This document shows, piece after piece, positions 22,401-34,261 of a DNA stretch of 64,000 nt (position 1 is the stretch's first letter; each line of letters opens with the position of its first letter). The translations under genes and the position numbers were made by a program. Where the stretch lies: the NCBI RefSeq assembly GCF_964355755.1, contig NC_092672.1:8928001-8992000 (forward strand), written 5' to 3'. Under the pieces are notes generated by a model. That model saw only the letters and a program-made list of their open reading frames with translations, made no database searches and was not told the DNA's origin. This DNA comes from Antedon mediterranea. Lineage: Eukaryota; Echinodermata; Crinoidea; Comatulida; Antedonidae.

Positions 22401-25400
22401 ACACTGCCTCCCTCACCCAGGTGTACAAATGGGTACCTGGTATAGGCTGGTTAAAACACAAATCCGCTGATTACTGGCTGTAACATTATGGGAGCATGTT
22501 CTCAGACATGTTTGATCCAAAACATGACCGGAGTAATAATGTGAAGCGCTTAGATGCTTTGTGCATTATGTGCTATATAAGATCAACGTATTATTATTAT
22601 ATATTTCTATACTCGGACAGTATGCCCATGACAACCACAATGACATACAGTGCTCAATTTTGACATGTCAGGGTTCATTTTTAAGGTTATTTTTAACTAT
22701 CCCACCGGGCCTGTAAATCCATATTTTTTCTGTCCTGATCATTGGTAAATATTCAAATAAATGAGTTGAATGGAGAATATATGATGAGTTGAAAGACGGA
22801 TTGGTATATTCACCAAGGCATCTATGCGGTATAACATAGATTAAAAAAGTTTATGTAGTGCGTTTCATACCAGTACTTTTCAGCAGGTCGAATAGCCATG
22901 TGAGTTGTTTATCAATACCGTTCTGCATATCGTTGACTCGATTGACAAGATGGATAACCGTATCATTCATCTTCTTCATATTGTCCATTGCATCCTGGTA
23001 GTACTGAGACGTCTCATCTTGATACATGGTAACATGCTGCATATTCTCATCTGACCGAAGAAGAAAAAAAATGTGGAAAAAAGTATTATTATATAATTTT
23101 TTTTGCAAAACAAGTTTAAAAAAAAATAATACATCTTTAGATGATATTGTCCCATTGTTTGGTGAATGACATTTTAATGTCACATAATAGTTATTTACTT
23201 AGACCAAAAACAAAATTATTTACCTGAAAAATCTAAAGCCAAAAATACTTAAATGGTCTGGTAGACAATTGTTTTTGGTTAAAATTAACTGTCTTTTTAT
23301 GAAAGTGAAACAATACATCTTCGTGAGGTGGTTTCCCACTAGAACGTAACGCAAGGACGTAAAAACACGCAAACGTTTTAACCAATGACAAGCGAAGTTA
23401 TAGACAGTTAGCCATCGCTTGTGATTGGTCAATTCACTTGCGTTGCGTTACGTCCTTGTGCTGCGTCGCTAGTGGGAACCACGCTTTAGGTTTAATTTAC
23501 AGTTCAGCACCGAAAACACCAGACTTGGTCACTCTTCCTTGAACTTTCTACTTGCCTAATCTATTCCAAACAAGCTTGGCTTTATTCTGAATATTTAGAA
23601 GATCTTTGAGCAGTTGTTGGTGATTTTGTCGGTGATCATCCCCTTGTGAAAATAACTGTTTGGTAGCAATGTCTGAAGAATACAAAATGACGAAACATTA
23701 TCTACACAAATACCATTTACAAAAAGTAGCTGTATACTAAATCTGATTCACTTGGTACAACACAAATGTAAGAAAATATTAACAAACTGATATGGATCAA
23801 CATAGTTAATATGCTTTCACACACTAGTTTTTCGCAGTGCAATGTTAAAAAACTCATTAAGCTCTGTATATCCTATCAAACTTTATGTGACAAAAAATGG
23901 TGATGTGCCCATATATATATATATATATATGTAGACATGATGTCATATCACTACCATATTTGGGCACATCACACTTTTTCAAACTAGTTTGATAGTGTAG
24001 ACAGAGCTTCAGAAAGAGAAAGGCCTGCAGAGATTATAAACTTTTCTGAGGAGTAGAAAGGCTATAAAAAAGGCAAGAATTTTAATTAATAGGGGTGGGG
24101 ATATTTCTAAAAAATTCTTTCTTTTAAGTGGACCAATTTCAGACAAAAATGCAGCACGGCCAAATAATCCATTCCTTCAACGATTGTTATTGACAAGTCA
24201 ATAGCACAAAGAATTGATGATGAGCACTTGGCCTGCCGCACTAGTTTAAGGCTTTGATATAGTGTTGGTCTAATTCAATTTAATGACAAAAATCATCAAA
24301 TTTCAATATAATTGTGTTTTCTATGATAATACCTAATTGTTGGCGAATTGCCTGCGTCATCTCAGCAAGTTCCTTGTGGCCGGATGCAATCAATGCCTTC
24401 TCTTTGGTCAGTTCCTTCATGTTATGTTCAATGTTTTGGTGCAATTCGGTCTGCGAGGTCTTCAGTTCATCATGTTGGGACATCAATTCTCCTTGACTCT
24501 CAGAGATTGTTTCAAAGGTTTCCTTTGCCATACCATTCAGCGACTCTTGGCCTTCCTAAAAATAAAGGTAATGAACTATTTCACACAAGGGGGGCTGTAA
24601 GGAATGTAATAACATTAAACCATGATGATGATGATGATGTAGATATGAGCAAGCATCTGCAGCTTTCTCCAGGCCAGATGAACCGGAATATTATTTGGTT
24701 GATATTATAACACAAATCAGTTGAGAAATGCTTGTATCTATTTTTTTTTCCCCCATTGGCATTTTTTAGACACAAACAGGGATAAAGATGTATTTTGCTA
24801 TGAAACATTTAGAGTAAATTTCATAATCCTATTCATTATTTGGGGTTTATTTCCATCGCATACCTTCTGAGCTGTTCAATTTGTGCTCATGTATGTGTGA
24901 CAACTTATTTCCTGAGCCCCGATTGGTTAAATTTGTGCTCATGAATGTGTGAGTGATTAGTTGTGCAATTTTACACTTCAAAATAAGTAGAAACAATTCC
25001 AACTACTCATTTTGCTCAAAGATGGAGATATAAATGCATGAATTCGATTCACCTAGTGAATAAAGTCTTTAGACAGAAAATATGGCTAGTGGGTGAATTG
25101 ATTAGTAAATTAATTATTGTTTTATGTCATTTAAAGCCTTAAAATATACACAGTACAATCTAAATTCAAGGCCCTGTACTGCTTGATTTCTTATAATCTA
25201 GTCTGGCTGATCATTCATTTAGATCTCTATTTTAATTTAATAACAAAACCAAATATAATGTTAATTGAGGTTTGAAAAGTAGAGTATGTTCATACCTGTA
25301 AAAACTTCATAATGTACAACTGGTTCTCGGCACTTGATGCTAATGTGTTTACGGTCTGTTCGGTTTTACTCTGAAACTGTTGCTGCCTTACGGAGTAGCA

Positions 25401-27270
25401 AACAGAGCGCGCTCGGTTGCTGACGATGTGGTAAGCATTCCAGGTATTTGGGTCCATTGGTCCTGTGCACTCTGAAACAGTCTAGCAAAAGAGAAAAAGC
25501 ATGCTCATACTGCATTGTAATTTGTATGTAGGTTTTTGTTTCTGAATTTATTGAATTTTTTTTTTAGGTGAAAAACTGTTTTCAAATATAACTTGTTCTT
25601 TCTATTTAATAAGTGCATTATGTGGTAGTAAGCAATCACCTCCAGTAAACAACCAAGGGAAATATCTAGAATTAAGAATTGCACGACATATCGGACAAAA
25701 TTGTTTGGCAATGGACTTGTCAATTGTATGATCCACTATACGACCCCCCGGAAAGTTGCATCATATACAAATAATTATTGACACAGGAGTGCGTAAAAAA
25801 ACCTAGGTGATCCGTACAATGGTGTGCCACCCACTATATAATAAACAACATGCTCACAATGAGTGCGTCATAAGTCACCTAAAGGTAAGACTGGTGTGTC
25901 AAGGTATTCATAAGGTATGATGCACATCGGACAAATGATGCACCTCTCCATGAGGTCTTATAGTGGTCATACAATTTTCAAGTGCATAACTTCTTGGTTG
26001 TCCACATACAGGTGACCGTAATATCATTGTAAAACTGGGAAGACAACATCACAAAAAGTGAGATGGTAGAACAAGGACACAATATGGAAGAAAAAGAACA
26101 CAAATAGGAACTGACTATTCAACTACCTCTAGTCTTAAATAGCTTCTTGTACAATATTGAAAATAAATGAAAATTACCATTTCCTCTGTACAAACATATG
26201 TGGGCCGTCCCTCTGCTTTTGATTGGCAGTTAAGTAGAGAAACACCCAACTTAGCAAGTTGTTCCTCTGTAATATGTTCACAAAGAGTATTCAAATCTGC
26301 AATTACCTGTAATAAATAAAAATATACTAATAGTAGAACACCTCATGGGACAACATTTAAAGGACCCCCTTAGGCATAAGGGGGCCCTTTTCCTGTGAAC
26401 AAACAACAGGAAATATATTCTTTAACACTGGCGTGGTTCTCTATTGAAATGTAAATTTATTATTTAATGTGATTTTTATGTAAATTTTATGATGTAAATA
26501 AATGTATTATTGTCTTTAGCATGTTGATGGAAATAAAGTTGAAAGTTTAAATACTCGACCGCGGTACAGTTGTTAGTACAGTACATTGTTGACTTGCATG
26601 CATTCATATGTGCTCCTGCCTATATATAGTATTATTTAATGATGTAACTTCTAAGTAGGTGAGGCCTAGCTAGCCTAGGAGAATTACTCAGTCTAATTAT
26701 TGGTTTGGCCTAAAAAACTAATATAATAGAGTATACTAGGCCTACCTACTAGATTAGAGAGTGGAATCCGAGTAGAAAGGGCAGGGCCTAACTAACTAGG
26801 CCTAGCCTAGTATAGGGCCCTATTTTAGGCCTAGGCCCTAGTCTATGAGGCCATTATTTATTCTTATTACTAATTAGGATAGTACGGCCTAGGCCTATAT
26901 GGCCCCTAGCTAGGCCCTATTATAATATTTATTTATTTAATTAATTCCAAGCAAGTATCTTACTTAAAAACCAATAAAATAAAGATATAGAAAGTTATTT
27001 CCAAACCTTATGCTGACAACTATCTAGTTCAGATAATTGGATCAATGCTGTTCCGCTTGCTAAAAACTTCTCTTCGACCGTTTTAAGTTCAAACGGTACA
27101 CGTTTATTCATCAAGTTCAGTGAAACCTCACCTCCCAGCTGGTGGTGGCCATGTTGTGGAGATTCATCAGGCCTAGGATTAGATTTACTCCAAATCCAAC
27201 TAAGAATACCAGCATAACCCTGTGAAAGTATACATGTAAGTATAAATATACTTAAGCTCTTATTCTTCAT
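19407..27270 (-). CDS. bmb: Brambleberry-like KAR5-family nuclear fusion protein, complete
   Basis: Ten coding exons: 27007-27270, 26178-26306, 25296-25481, 24333-24555, 23556-23672, 22871-23050, 21955-22161, 21092-21218, 20050-20400, 19407-19536 (stop TGA at 19407-19409). Together 1914 nt, 637 aa, in frame. In zebrafish, Brambleberry acts at the nuclear envelope in fusion of karyomeres; yeast Kar5 and plant GEX1 are relatives. Seen: signal peptide (residues 1-20, KSLSIFILTCILSQGYA); a cysteine-rich domain (CEHITEEQLAKLGVSLLNCQ, CTGPMD, NAYHIVSNRARSVCYSVRQQ); long coiled coil (about 165-365); two or more hydrophobic segments (about 375-455); an acidic/Ser-Thr tail; and a final Cys/His motif (CTGVTKTGQPC ... 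CYRH). The intron after exon 5 has a GC donor (minus strand AG|GCAAGT). A TTTATT (AATAAA on the gene strand) at 19185-19190 could serve polyadenylation. Confidence 0.93.
20884..21049. mobile_element. MITE family 2, brambleberry intron copy
   Basis: Left end agggagctttcaatttgcga, right end gtcgtcgcaaattgaaatct, forming inverted repeats of about 20 bp. Inserted between brambleberry exons 8 and 9. Confidence 0.7.
21299..21400. repeat. Three-copy 34-bp tandem repeat in a brambleberry intron
   Basis: The unit cagtaattataccagacaat followed by a(c/t)tgtacaaatgta is repeated three times. Only one base varies between copies. It lies in the intron between exons 7 and 8. Confidence 0.95.
22306..22600 (+). 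mobile_element. tRNA-derived SINE, copy 2 (longer)
   Basis: Same family as 7611-7810: gcatgtggcacagcgtgatg head, ggtcgaatccaaagc B-box region, 'tgaggcaagacact' and 'cacccaggtgtacaaatggg'. Its tail continues through 'aatgtgaagcgcttagatgc' to 'gtgctatataagatcaacgt' and a TAT-rich end. It lies in the intron between brambleberry exons 6 and 7. Confidence 0.75.
23327..23487. mobile_element. MITE family 3, brambleberry intron copy
   Basis: Ends ggtggtttcccactagaacg and gtcgctagtgggaaccacgc are inverted repeats. The interior carries acgtaacgcaaggacgta and its complement, and 'aaccaatgacaagcgaagtt'. The same sequence occurs at 61262-61501. No ORF. Confidence 0.85.
23859..24009. mobile_element. MITE family 1, brambleberry intron copy
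   Basis: Ends are aagctctgtatatcctatca and gatagtgtagacagagctt. The centre has an expanded (at)n run at about 23916-23930 between 'gtgcccatatat' and 'gtagacatgatg'. It lies in the intron between brambleberry exons 4 and 5. Confidence 0.8.
26640..26930. repeat. AGGCCTAG-rich tract in brambleberry intron 1
   Basis: Clusters of aggcctagctagcc, ggcctaggcc and related permutations without a strict period. Similar tracts are at 17070-17440, 42070-42360 and 49590-49690. Confidence 0.8.
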
Positions 27271-30263
27271 AATTAAGCTTTTTATAATTATGTTTATGAC
27301 ACTTTATAAGCAGAATACGATAGCTAGCCTAGCCTAGCATGCAAAAACTAGCTGGCTGAGAAGATTTTAAATTTCGCAGACAATTTTACGGTTTACCATG
27401 CAGCCAGAGCGCCACCAAGATTTTAAGAGGACCAAAAGAATTATCTTGTAGGAGGATTATCTATAATAGGATCGTACTTTTTAAAAAAGACTGTATTATC
27501 ACACAAAATGAAAACTAATAATCAGACTTTTTAACAGGTTATTTTGACGTTTGATTAAAGTTAAATTTTTCCGTAAATTTAAAAAAAAGTAGGGAGGGGG
27601 GGGGGGGAGGGTTTGGTTTACGTGTTAATGACATAATAAATGGTTTTATAAATAATTATAATAATTGTTTTCAATCCAATATTGTGTAATAATTGAAAAC
27701 TGCTGTGTGACATTAAAATGGCACATTCAACAACAAACATATTACCTTTTTTCAGGCGGCCAACATCGTCTAGTCTCCTTGAAAAAATATGAAAGGAAGT
27801 GATCAAGATTCCGTCGGACGAGACCACTCATCATATTCAAACGACGAGTGACTCATGAGCCCGATCAGGATTTTTAAAACCAAGATTTTATTTTATAGAC
27901 ATTTATCAACGTGTTAAATACGTGTGTTACGTTTATAATATAAAATTAGGTATAAATTAAATTCCCAGTCAAAGTCAATCAATCGGATACTTAATTTTGA
28001 AATACGTAGACCTTTTTCATCGGCGAGCATTAATTATTTCTGATATTTTAGTATACAGTACTATTGTTAATGGTTCATTTATTAATTTTAAATTATCTCT
28101 AAAGCTATATTTTAAATGTCGGAGAGAAACTTTTTAACTTTTTAAAATGAAATGAATGTCTTGTTGTTATTTTAGTATATATTCTTGTTATTTGTAATTT
28201 TTGTGTTGGAGAGACACACCTTACCGGTGACAGCGTTTTGTTTAATGCTTTTGTCTCTCCTCGGCTTCGTGTCTTGTATTTCATATATATATATATTATA
28301 TTTCTATGTTTTTTGTAATTATTATTTTATGTTTAAAATAAAAAATAAAAAAGTAGGCCTACATATAATTTTATATACAATTTAAGGAGTACTGTAATTG
28401 AATTGCACTAGCTATTTGGCTTCGTGCCCACAAATGGTCCTCGAATACATAGTAATTTCAACGTAAAAAACGGAAAAAAAAAACTGGCGATTTTACAATG
28501 TACGTACCACAGGACTATAATACATTGTCGTCGTTTACAGAAACGAATAAATAGACACGATGAGTTATGTAGTCAACCAATTGGCACCCTGGGAATTACT
28601 TCCGACACTTGTCACAAAATGAGTTCACATTTTTATACATTATGGACAGGTCCACTTATTTTCAAGGGATATTCTGTGGTTATTAATTCAAGATTATGTT
28701 TTTTAATAAAGTATGAAAAGAATCATATTTTGTAGGTTTTTAGTTTTAATTGATTAATTTAAAAACTGTTATACTGCTATAAAAATCTATGTTTGCATTT
28801 TCTTCAGTTAACATTTATTTTTTTTAATGAATACAGATTATTTTAGAAGTGAATTTATTTTAATTTTAAATTATTATTTATCAACAGGTATTTAATCTCT
28901 ACAGTCATGGAAGAAAATATAAAAGAAAATTATCAGAATCAAATTCTTCAATGAACACATGATGTAATTTCGACAGTTTGAAAAAGAAAATTTATCGTGC
29001 AAATAATGTTTACGATTCAACATATTTTTATTTTTTACATATTTCTATGGTTACAAAAACATATTTTTAATAAATATTTTGATTGAAAATTGTGTATTTA
29101 TATTATACAATTAACTGGTAAAAAAATGGGCATGATGTGATTTATAATTTAATAACTATGTTAGATTTTGTCTATGTTTGCGATTAACCAACACACTTTT
29201 TTAACAAAACATATTTTCCATAAAAATTATTAAAAATCGTGTATTTCCCTTAGGAACTGAATGTACGAACCAACTTTATACCTCCATGTCATATACCATC
29301 GAGTACAAATTCTAGAAGCAAGGCGCGACTTACCGAATTTTGCCAAGTTGTAAATTTATATATAGGGCTAGATGAGAAGGTTCAAAAGTCGTCGTCAAAA
29401 CCTAATCACTTCAGGAAGCTGTGTAGGGCCTGCATTTACTGTGGATTGGAGAAGATAATTAAATGTTAAACGTTACGTAGACATAAAATCAATCCAATTT
29501 ATGTTTTGTTTTACACACATGATTAAACACAGAACATGGAAGTTTATTGGAAGAGTTTCATATTCCATTATCATAAATTCAGAAAACAGACATAATGGAT
29601 TAGTCTTCACGAGTATGTCGTCGTCAGCGTGAACTCGACTCGAGTTTCGTGAGCTGCATTTAATTTCCATATAATTCTGCTGCCAGAGTATTATCACCGT
29701 CATATTTATAATATTCATCAGCTTTAAACGGTCATCAGTTGGTGTAATATAATTTACGGTAAGTGGAATTTTATAATATACATGATTATTCTGCGAGAAG
29801 TACGCCTTTTTGACGGAAGAAATCATTTTGAATAAAATAAGAATTTTAAACAATGACTTCGATATTGAACTCCACGCTGATTAGGCTCGATATAGTTTTA
29901 CACGGGGTATCTTTATTTAAAATTTGCCAACTAACGGAGGCTCGTATAACATTTTTTAGTATAACATGTTTTCATAAAAAATCAACAGGATATCACTTTT
30001 GATTAAAACAAAATGTCTGACCTCCGTATATGCAATTGGGGAAAACTATTAATTAATTGGAAATCCGCAGCCATTTTTAGTATGCGTTGACGAATCCGAC
30101 GAAACTACATACGTAAAAATCTGATCATGGATTCCTCCATGGTATGATACTGTTTGTTTATTTCGATATTTGCTATATTCTGTTATATTCATAGTCTAGA
30201 CTACTCTTTTAAGAAAATGGGATCGATCCAGAAAATGTCCCAAAGACTTGAACAGACAGTATA
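27271..30263. other. Intergenic, upstream of brambleberry
   Basis: No supported gene. A splice-donor-like site on the minus strand (aaaaaag|gtaatatg at about 27745) closes a short open frame at 27746-27830 that could be a 5' UTR exon of brambleberry; it does not join in frame to the signal-peptide exon. A G-run is at 27596-27610. The 126-codon minus-strand frame at 29473-29853 shows no recognisable domain. Confidence 0.4.
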
Positions 30264-30265
30264 AT

Positions 30266-30508
30266 CATGGAGTAAAGAATAACTCCATGGTATAATCATG
30301 GAGCTATAATTTTATAGCTCCATGGTATAATACAGTTCGGTTATGGAGCGAGTGTTCAGAACAGCGATAACACTGCCTTACGGCGGATGTAAAAGATAAA
30401 AAGCCAGTACATGTCATGTGTCAAAATAAAAAGATACGTATAGGGCCTAGACATGGAGTAAAGAACATTTTTATTATATATCAAATTAAATTATTCTTTA
30501 CTCCATGG
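30266..30508. repeat. Cluster of CATGGAG...CTCCATG palindromes
   Basis: Three hairpins lie close together: catggagtaaagaataactccatg at 30266-30289, tcatggagctataa/ttatagctccatg at about 30297-30326, and catggagtaaagaa ... ttctttactccatg at 30452-30508. The same palindrome appears singly at 17263-17280 and, perfect over 18 bp, at 56053-56070. Confidence 0.85.
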
Positions 30509-30787
30509 TGTATAGATATATACCCGTCGATTTCCATTAATTGTTGTATTATAGCCATATAACATTTTAAAATAAATCAGTGAAAATAATATATTTTTAA
30601 TGTATTCAAAACACACTTGCATATTTTATTTAACTTTAGTGAACTGTATGTTCAACCTTCAGTGCACAGAATTGTATTTCAGTGTGATTGCATTTAATTA
30701 AGCTCATAACGCGATTAAAACACAGTAATGTACCTAACACAGGATGAATCAGACAACTAACGAAACTGGAAAAGCAGGGAGAAATAC

Positions 30788-31487
30788 ACACAGTACTACG
30801 TACTAAACGGTGCAACCGGGCTGAAATACGATCTACTACGTACTAAACGGTGCAACAGGGCTGAAATACGATCTACTACGTACTAAACGGTGCAACCGGG
30901 CTGAAATACGATCTACTACGTACTAAACGGTGCAACCGGGCTGAAATACGATCTACTACGTACTAAACGGTGCAACCGGGCTGAAATACGATCTACTACG
31001 TACTAAACGGTGCAACAGGGCTGAAATACGATCTACTACGTACTAAACGGTGCAACCGGGCTGAAATACGATCTACTACGTACTAAACGGTGCAACCGGG
31101 CTGAAATACACACAGTACTAAGTACTAAACGGTGCAACCGGGCTGAAATACGATCTACTACGTACTAAACGGTGCAACCGGGCTGAAATACGATCTACTA
31201 CGTACTAAACGGTGCAACCGGGCTGAAATACGATCTACTACGTACTAAACGGTGCAACCGGGCTGAAATACACACAGTACTACGTACTAAACGGTGCAAC
31301 CGGGCTGAAATACGATCTACTACGTACTAAACGGTGCAACCGGGCTGAAATACGATCTACTACGTACTAAACGGTGCAACCGGGCTGAAATACGATCTAC
31401 TACGTACTAAACGGTGCAACAGGGCTGAAATACGATCTGATCTACTACGTACTAAACGGTGCAACCGGGCTGAAATACGATCTGAAA
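30788..31487. repeat. 17-copy 40-bp satellite array
   Basis: The unit reads tactacgtactaaacggtgcaaccgggctg then aaatacgatc, and copies are almost identical. Three copies (at about 30788, 31109 and 31270) carry a 'cacacagta' junction instead of 'cgatcta'. Three copies (about 30850, 31010 and 31420) read caacaggg instead of caaccggg. The variant spacing suggests unequal crossing-over. No transcript or ORF is supported. Confidence 0.98.
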
Positions 31488-31692
31488 CACAATACTGTAC
31501 AATAAAAAGGTACTGACAATTTAAAATATTAAGTTTAAAAACTAAATAAATAATTAATATCACATAATTTGATTATTCTGACATCGACTCTTGTCTGGAT
31601 GATATTACTTGTTTCCTTATTATTTTAATAACTCCAAACCGTAATTTCAATGTATTATTCAAATATACAAAAGTAACCATTCATTCTGCATA

Positions 31693-33355
31693 GTTACTGC
31701 AGGGGAAAACTAATGTATTTATTATAGAGATAAAAGAAACAATGTAGTCGTATAAATAAGAATGAACAATCAATCCGTAATTCAAAAACGGTTTTCAATC
31801 AATTAGTATAATTCATAAACCTACTCGACGGTGCATGAATCCCATCAAATCGATATAGCAGACACAAAATGATAATGAAATATTCGGGTTTAAAGCAAAA
31901 TCATGTGTAATTCCCCTACTAAGCTCTAAATAGACATAATAATAATAATTTATTTGAAAACTACACTTTTGAAACAGTGGCACAATTATTGAATGAAGGT
32001 GCGTCCAGGGTAAGTAAAATAAAAGTTATAGAGAACAAAATCATTTCACAATAGGCATATTTATTTTTTAACAAAATTTATGATTTCAACAGTAGACTTT
32101 CAACTCAATTTCAATTCTTCCCGGGGGTCAAAGTAATTTCCGGGTTTAAGATAAGTTCACCTTGCAACAACCTGGTTTCAAATATTTTCTCTCTTTTATA
32201 CACAAGGGAGCAGTTAAAATAATAGATTTGACCCTAAAGGTGACTGGAAACAGGCACTTTCCATCAATCAATACAGTGTCCCTTTGGAAGACGAAAATAA
32301 AATCAGATAGTAGCTGGAGGTTAAGTTGGCCGGCCATTAGTCATAGCCATTTCAGTTTTTTTGTTTATTTTAAAGCATACCACGCGTGTGTCGTGTGAAG
32401 GTACAGTAGTTAAATAATAGAAATTATACTGCAAATTAATAAAGATCAAATTAAATATACGCCATAAAGAATCAGAATATATTGTGGGGAATAGTATTAT
32501 AAAATTACATAGATTTGATGATAAGACATTTATCGAGTGAAATCCCGATAGCTGAGTTGTATTGAGTAAGCTTGCAGGCTATCTTCCTGTGTCCCGTTAG
32601 GACCGAGATGTCTGCCCAAGTTGCAAGCCGTAATGTCTTCTTTCTTGGGCCCACTCTGTCACGGCAGTTAGTTTCAAAAGATGATTAAATTAAATAATGT
32701 ATTAATTAATAATTATTAGGATGGTATTCATTTGAATAAACGCCTCTCCAATAAAACATCACTTTGAATAATAAACTATCTAATAAACGTCCATCCACAT
32801 ATTTATAATAACACAATTATACTATTTGTAGTAGAATTCACCGCACTGTTACCTACAATTTACCAAGCATTTGTTATTCTTTTTTACCACTTTTCATATC
32901 TATTAGAGGATTTCATTTTGATTATAAATGTTACCATATTATTAAAACTAAAAAATTTAACATATATCCCTCGAATAAGCACCTCCCTCAAATGACCTCC
33001 GCCTCCCCAAAGGGCCCTACCAAACAATAAAAACTATACTTTAAAATGTTATTAATCATCTAAAACACTGTGAAACAAAGTAGTTTAGTTTTACGAATGT
33101 CAAGCATTTTCAATAATGGTAACCGACAGAAAAACGTATAAGGAGAACATTATCATTCCAAGAACCATCGTCTACACTTCCTAGAGGGGGAGCGAGCGAA
33201 GCGAGCTCACCCTCTAGTATTTACAAGGAGTTTGTTTCAATGAGTTTCGAACCCTAGCATCCCAGCCGGACAACAAGTAGCGCCTTTGTTGTATCAGTTG
33301 CTTCCCGCTGCTTCATTTCAAAATATACGTATTCTAATTAGTATAGGATGTGTAT
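31693..33355 (+). repeat. Segmental duplication, copy 1 (interrupted)
   Basis: 31693-32063 matches 43334-43692 and 33218-33355 matches 43688-43846, in the same order and orientation, with about 5-10% differences. Between them lies about 1.15 kb absent from copy 2, with TATTTA at both junctions. The extra segment includes a repeat ending in aataaacgcct sequences (32720-33030) and a short ctagaggg/ccctctag hairpin (33180-33217). Confidence 0.9.
32720..33030. repeat. 'AATAAACGCCTCC' repeat family member
   Basis: Contains gaataaacgcctctcc, 'ctacaatttaccaagcattt', 'ttaccatatt' and tcgaataagcacctccctc. It shares these in order with 52245-52665. The ends also resemble the 37600-38090 and 38560-38720 segments inside the large palindrome. 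Confidence 0.7.
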
Positions 33356-33517
33356 CCCGTAGGAAAATACTTGATAGAATTCTATAGAAATTCTATAGAG
33401 TGTTTATAAGCGGAGGTCCAAGTGCCAAAATGATGCTTCGTTAACATGTCCCATTGCCATGTTTCTACACACTCAGCACACCAACTTTTTTTGTTAGCTA
33501 ATACCCTTAGGCACAAT

Positions 33518-34136
33518 CACGAGGTTTAATCATCTATAAAATAAATCTATTTTCATCATAATCGGTTATGTATTACGAGGTGTGTCGTTGCAAATTTACT
33601 GCGGCCATCTTGAAATCCAAGATGGCGGAAAAAATGGCCGCCATTTTATAGTGATGCACTTTATTGTTCATAACTTAATAAATATTTGATGTATTTTGTT
33701 GACATTAAATGTTGATTAATAGCTAATTACATTATCTATTCAATAAAATATTTTTATTTAAATTTTATTGAAATTAAAGTACTTTTTTAAGCAAAAATGC
33801 AGAATTTTAGCAAAAAAATCAGCAAAATCTGTGATATACGATATTTATTATGTTAATTAAGGCAAGAAGCCATAATTATTATTTTTTTCAGATATACAAA
33901 AAAACTGACCCAATATATACTTTTAAAAAATGTGTAAACTAAATGTGCTTGTGAAAAGGCAAACATAAGTTATTAATTACGTTTGTGTACTTGTAGCAGG
34001 GATTTAATAATGTTGAGTAAAATTGTGAAGTTGAGGGCGCTATTTAAGTAAGATACAGGTACTCTATTTTCGGTTGTAACTCATTAAATACATAACCGAT
34101 TATGATGAAAATAGATTTATTTTATAGATAATTAAA
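33518..34136. mobile_element. Inverted-repeat element, about 620 bp
   Basis: 33518-33580 (aatcatctataaaataaatc ... aatcggttatgtatt) is the reverse complement of 34086-34136 (aatacataaccgattatgat ... tatagat). Between the arms are a gccatcttgaaatccaagat hairpin and AT-rich sequence. No ORF; probably a non-autonomous DNA element. Confidence 0.75.
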
Positions 34137-34261
34137 CATTCTTCCTTAATAATTATTTAAAAGTTATGTTAGATAATAAATACCTATAAAAAATGTGCAA
34201 AAATCCCCAAAAAAATTGACCCTTCTAAAGAACAATATCATACTCAAACTCAGAACATAGT

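Noticed and set aside
29473-29853. 126-codon minus-strand open frame
   Set aside because: No recognisable domain, no conserved motif, no clear splice or promoter context, and AT-rich chance-like composition. A genuine short gene cannot be excluded.
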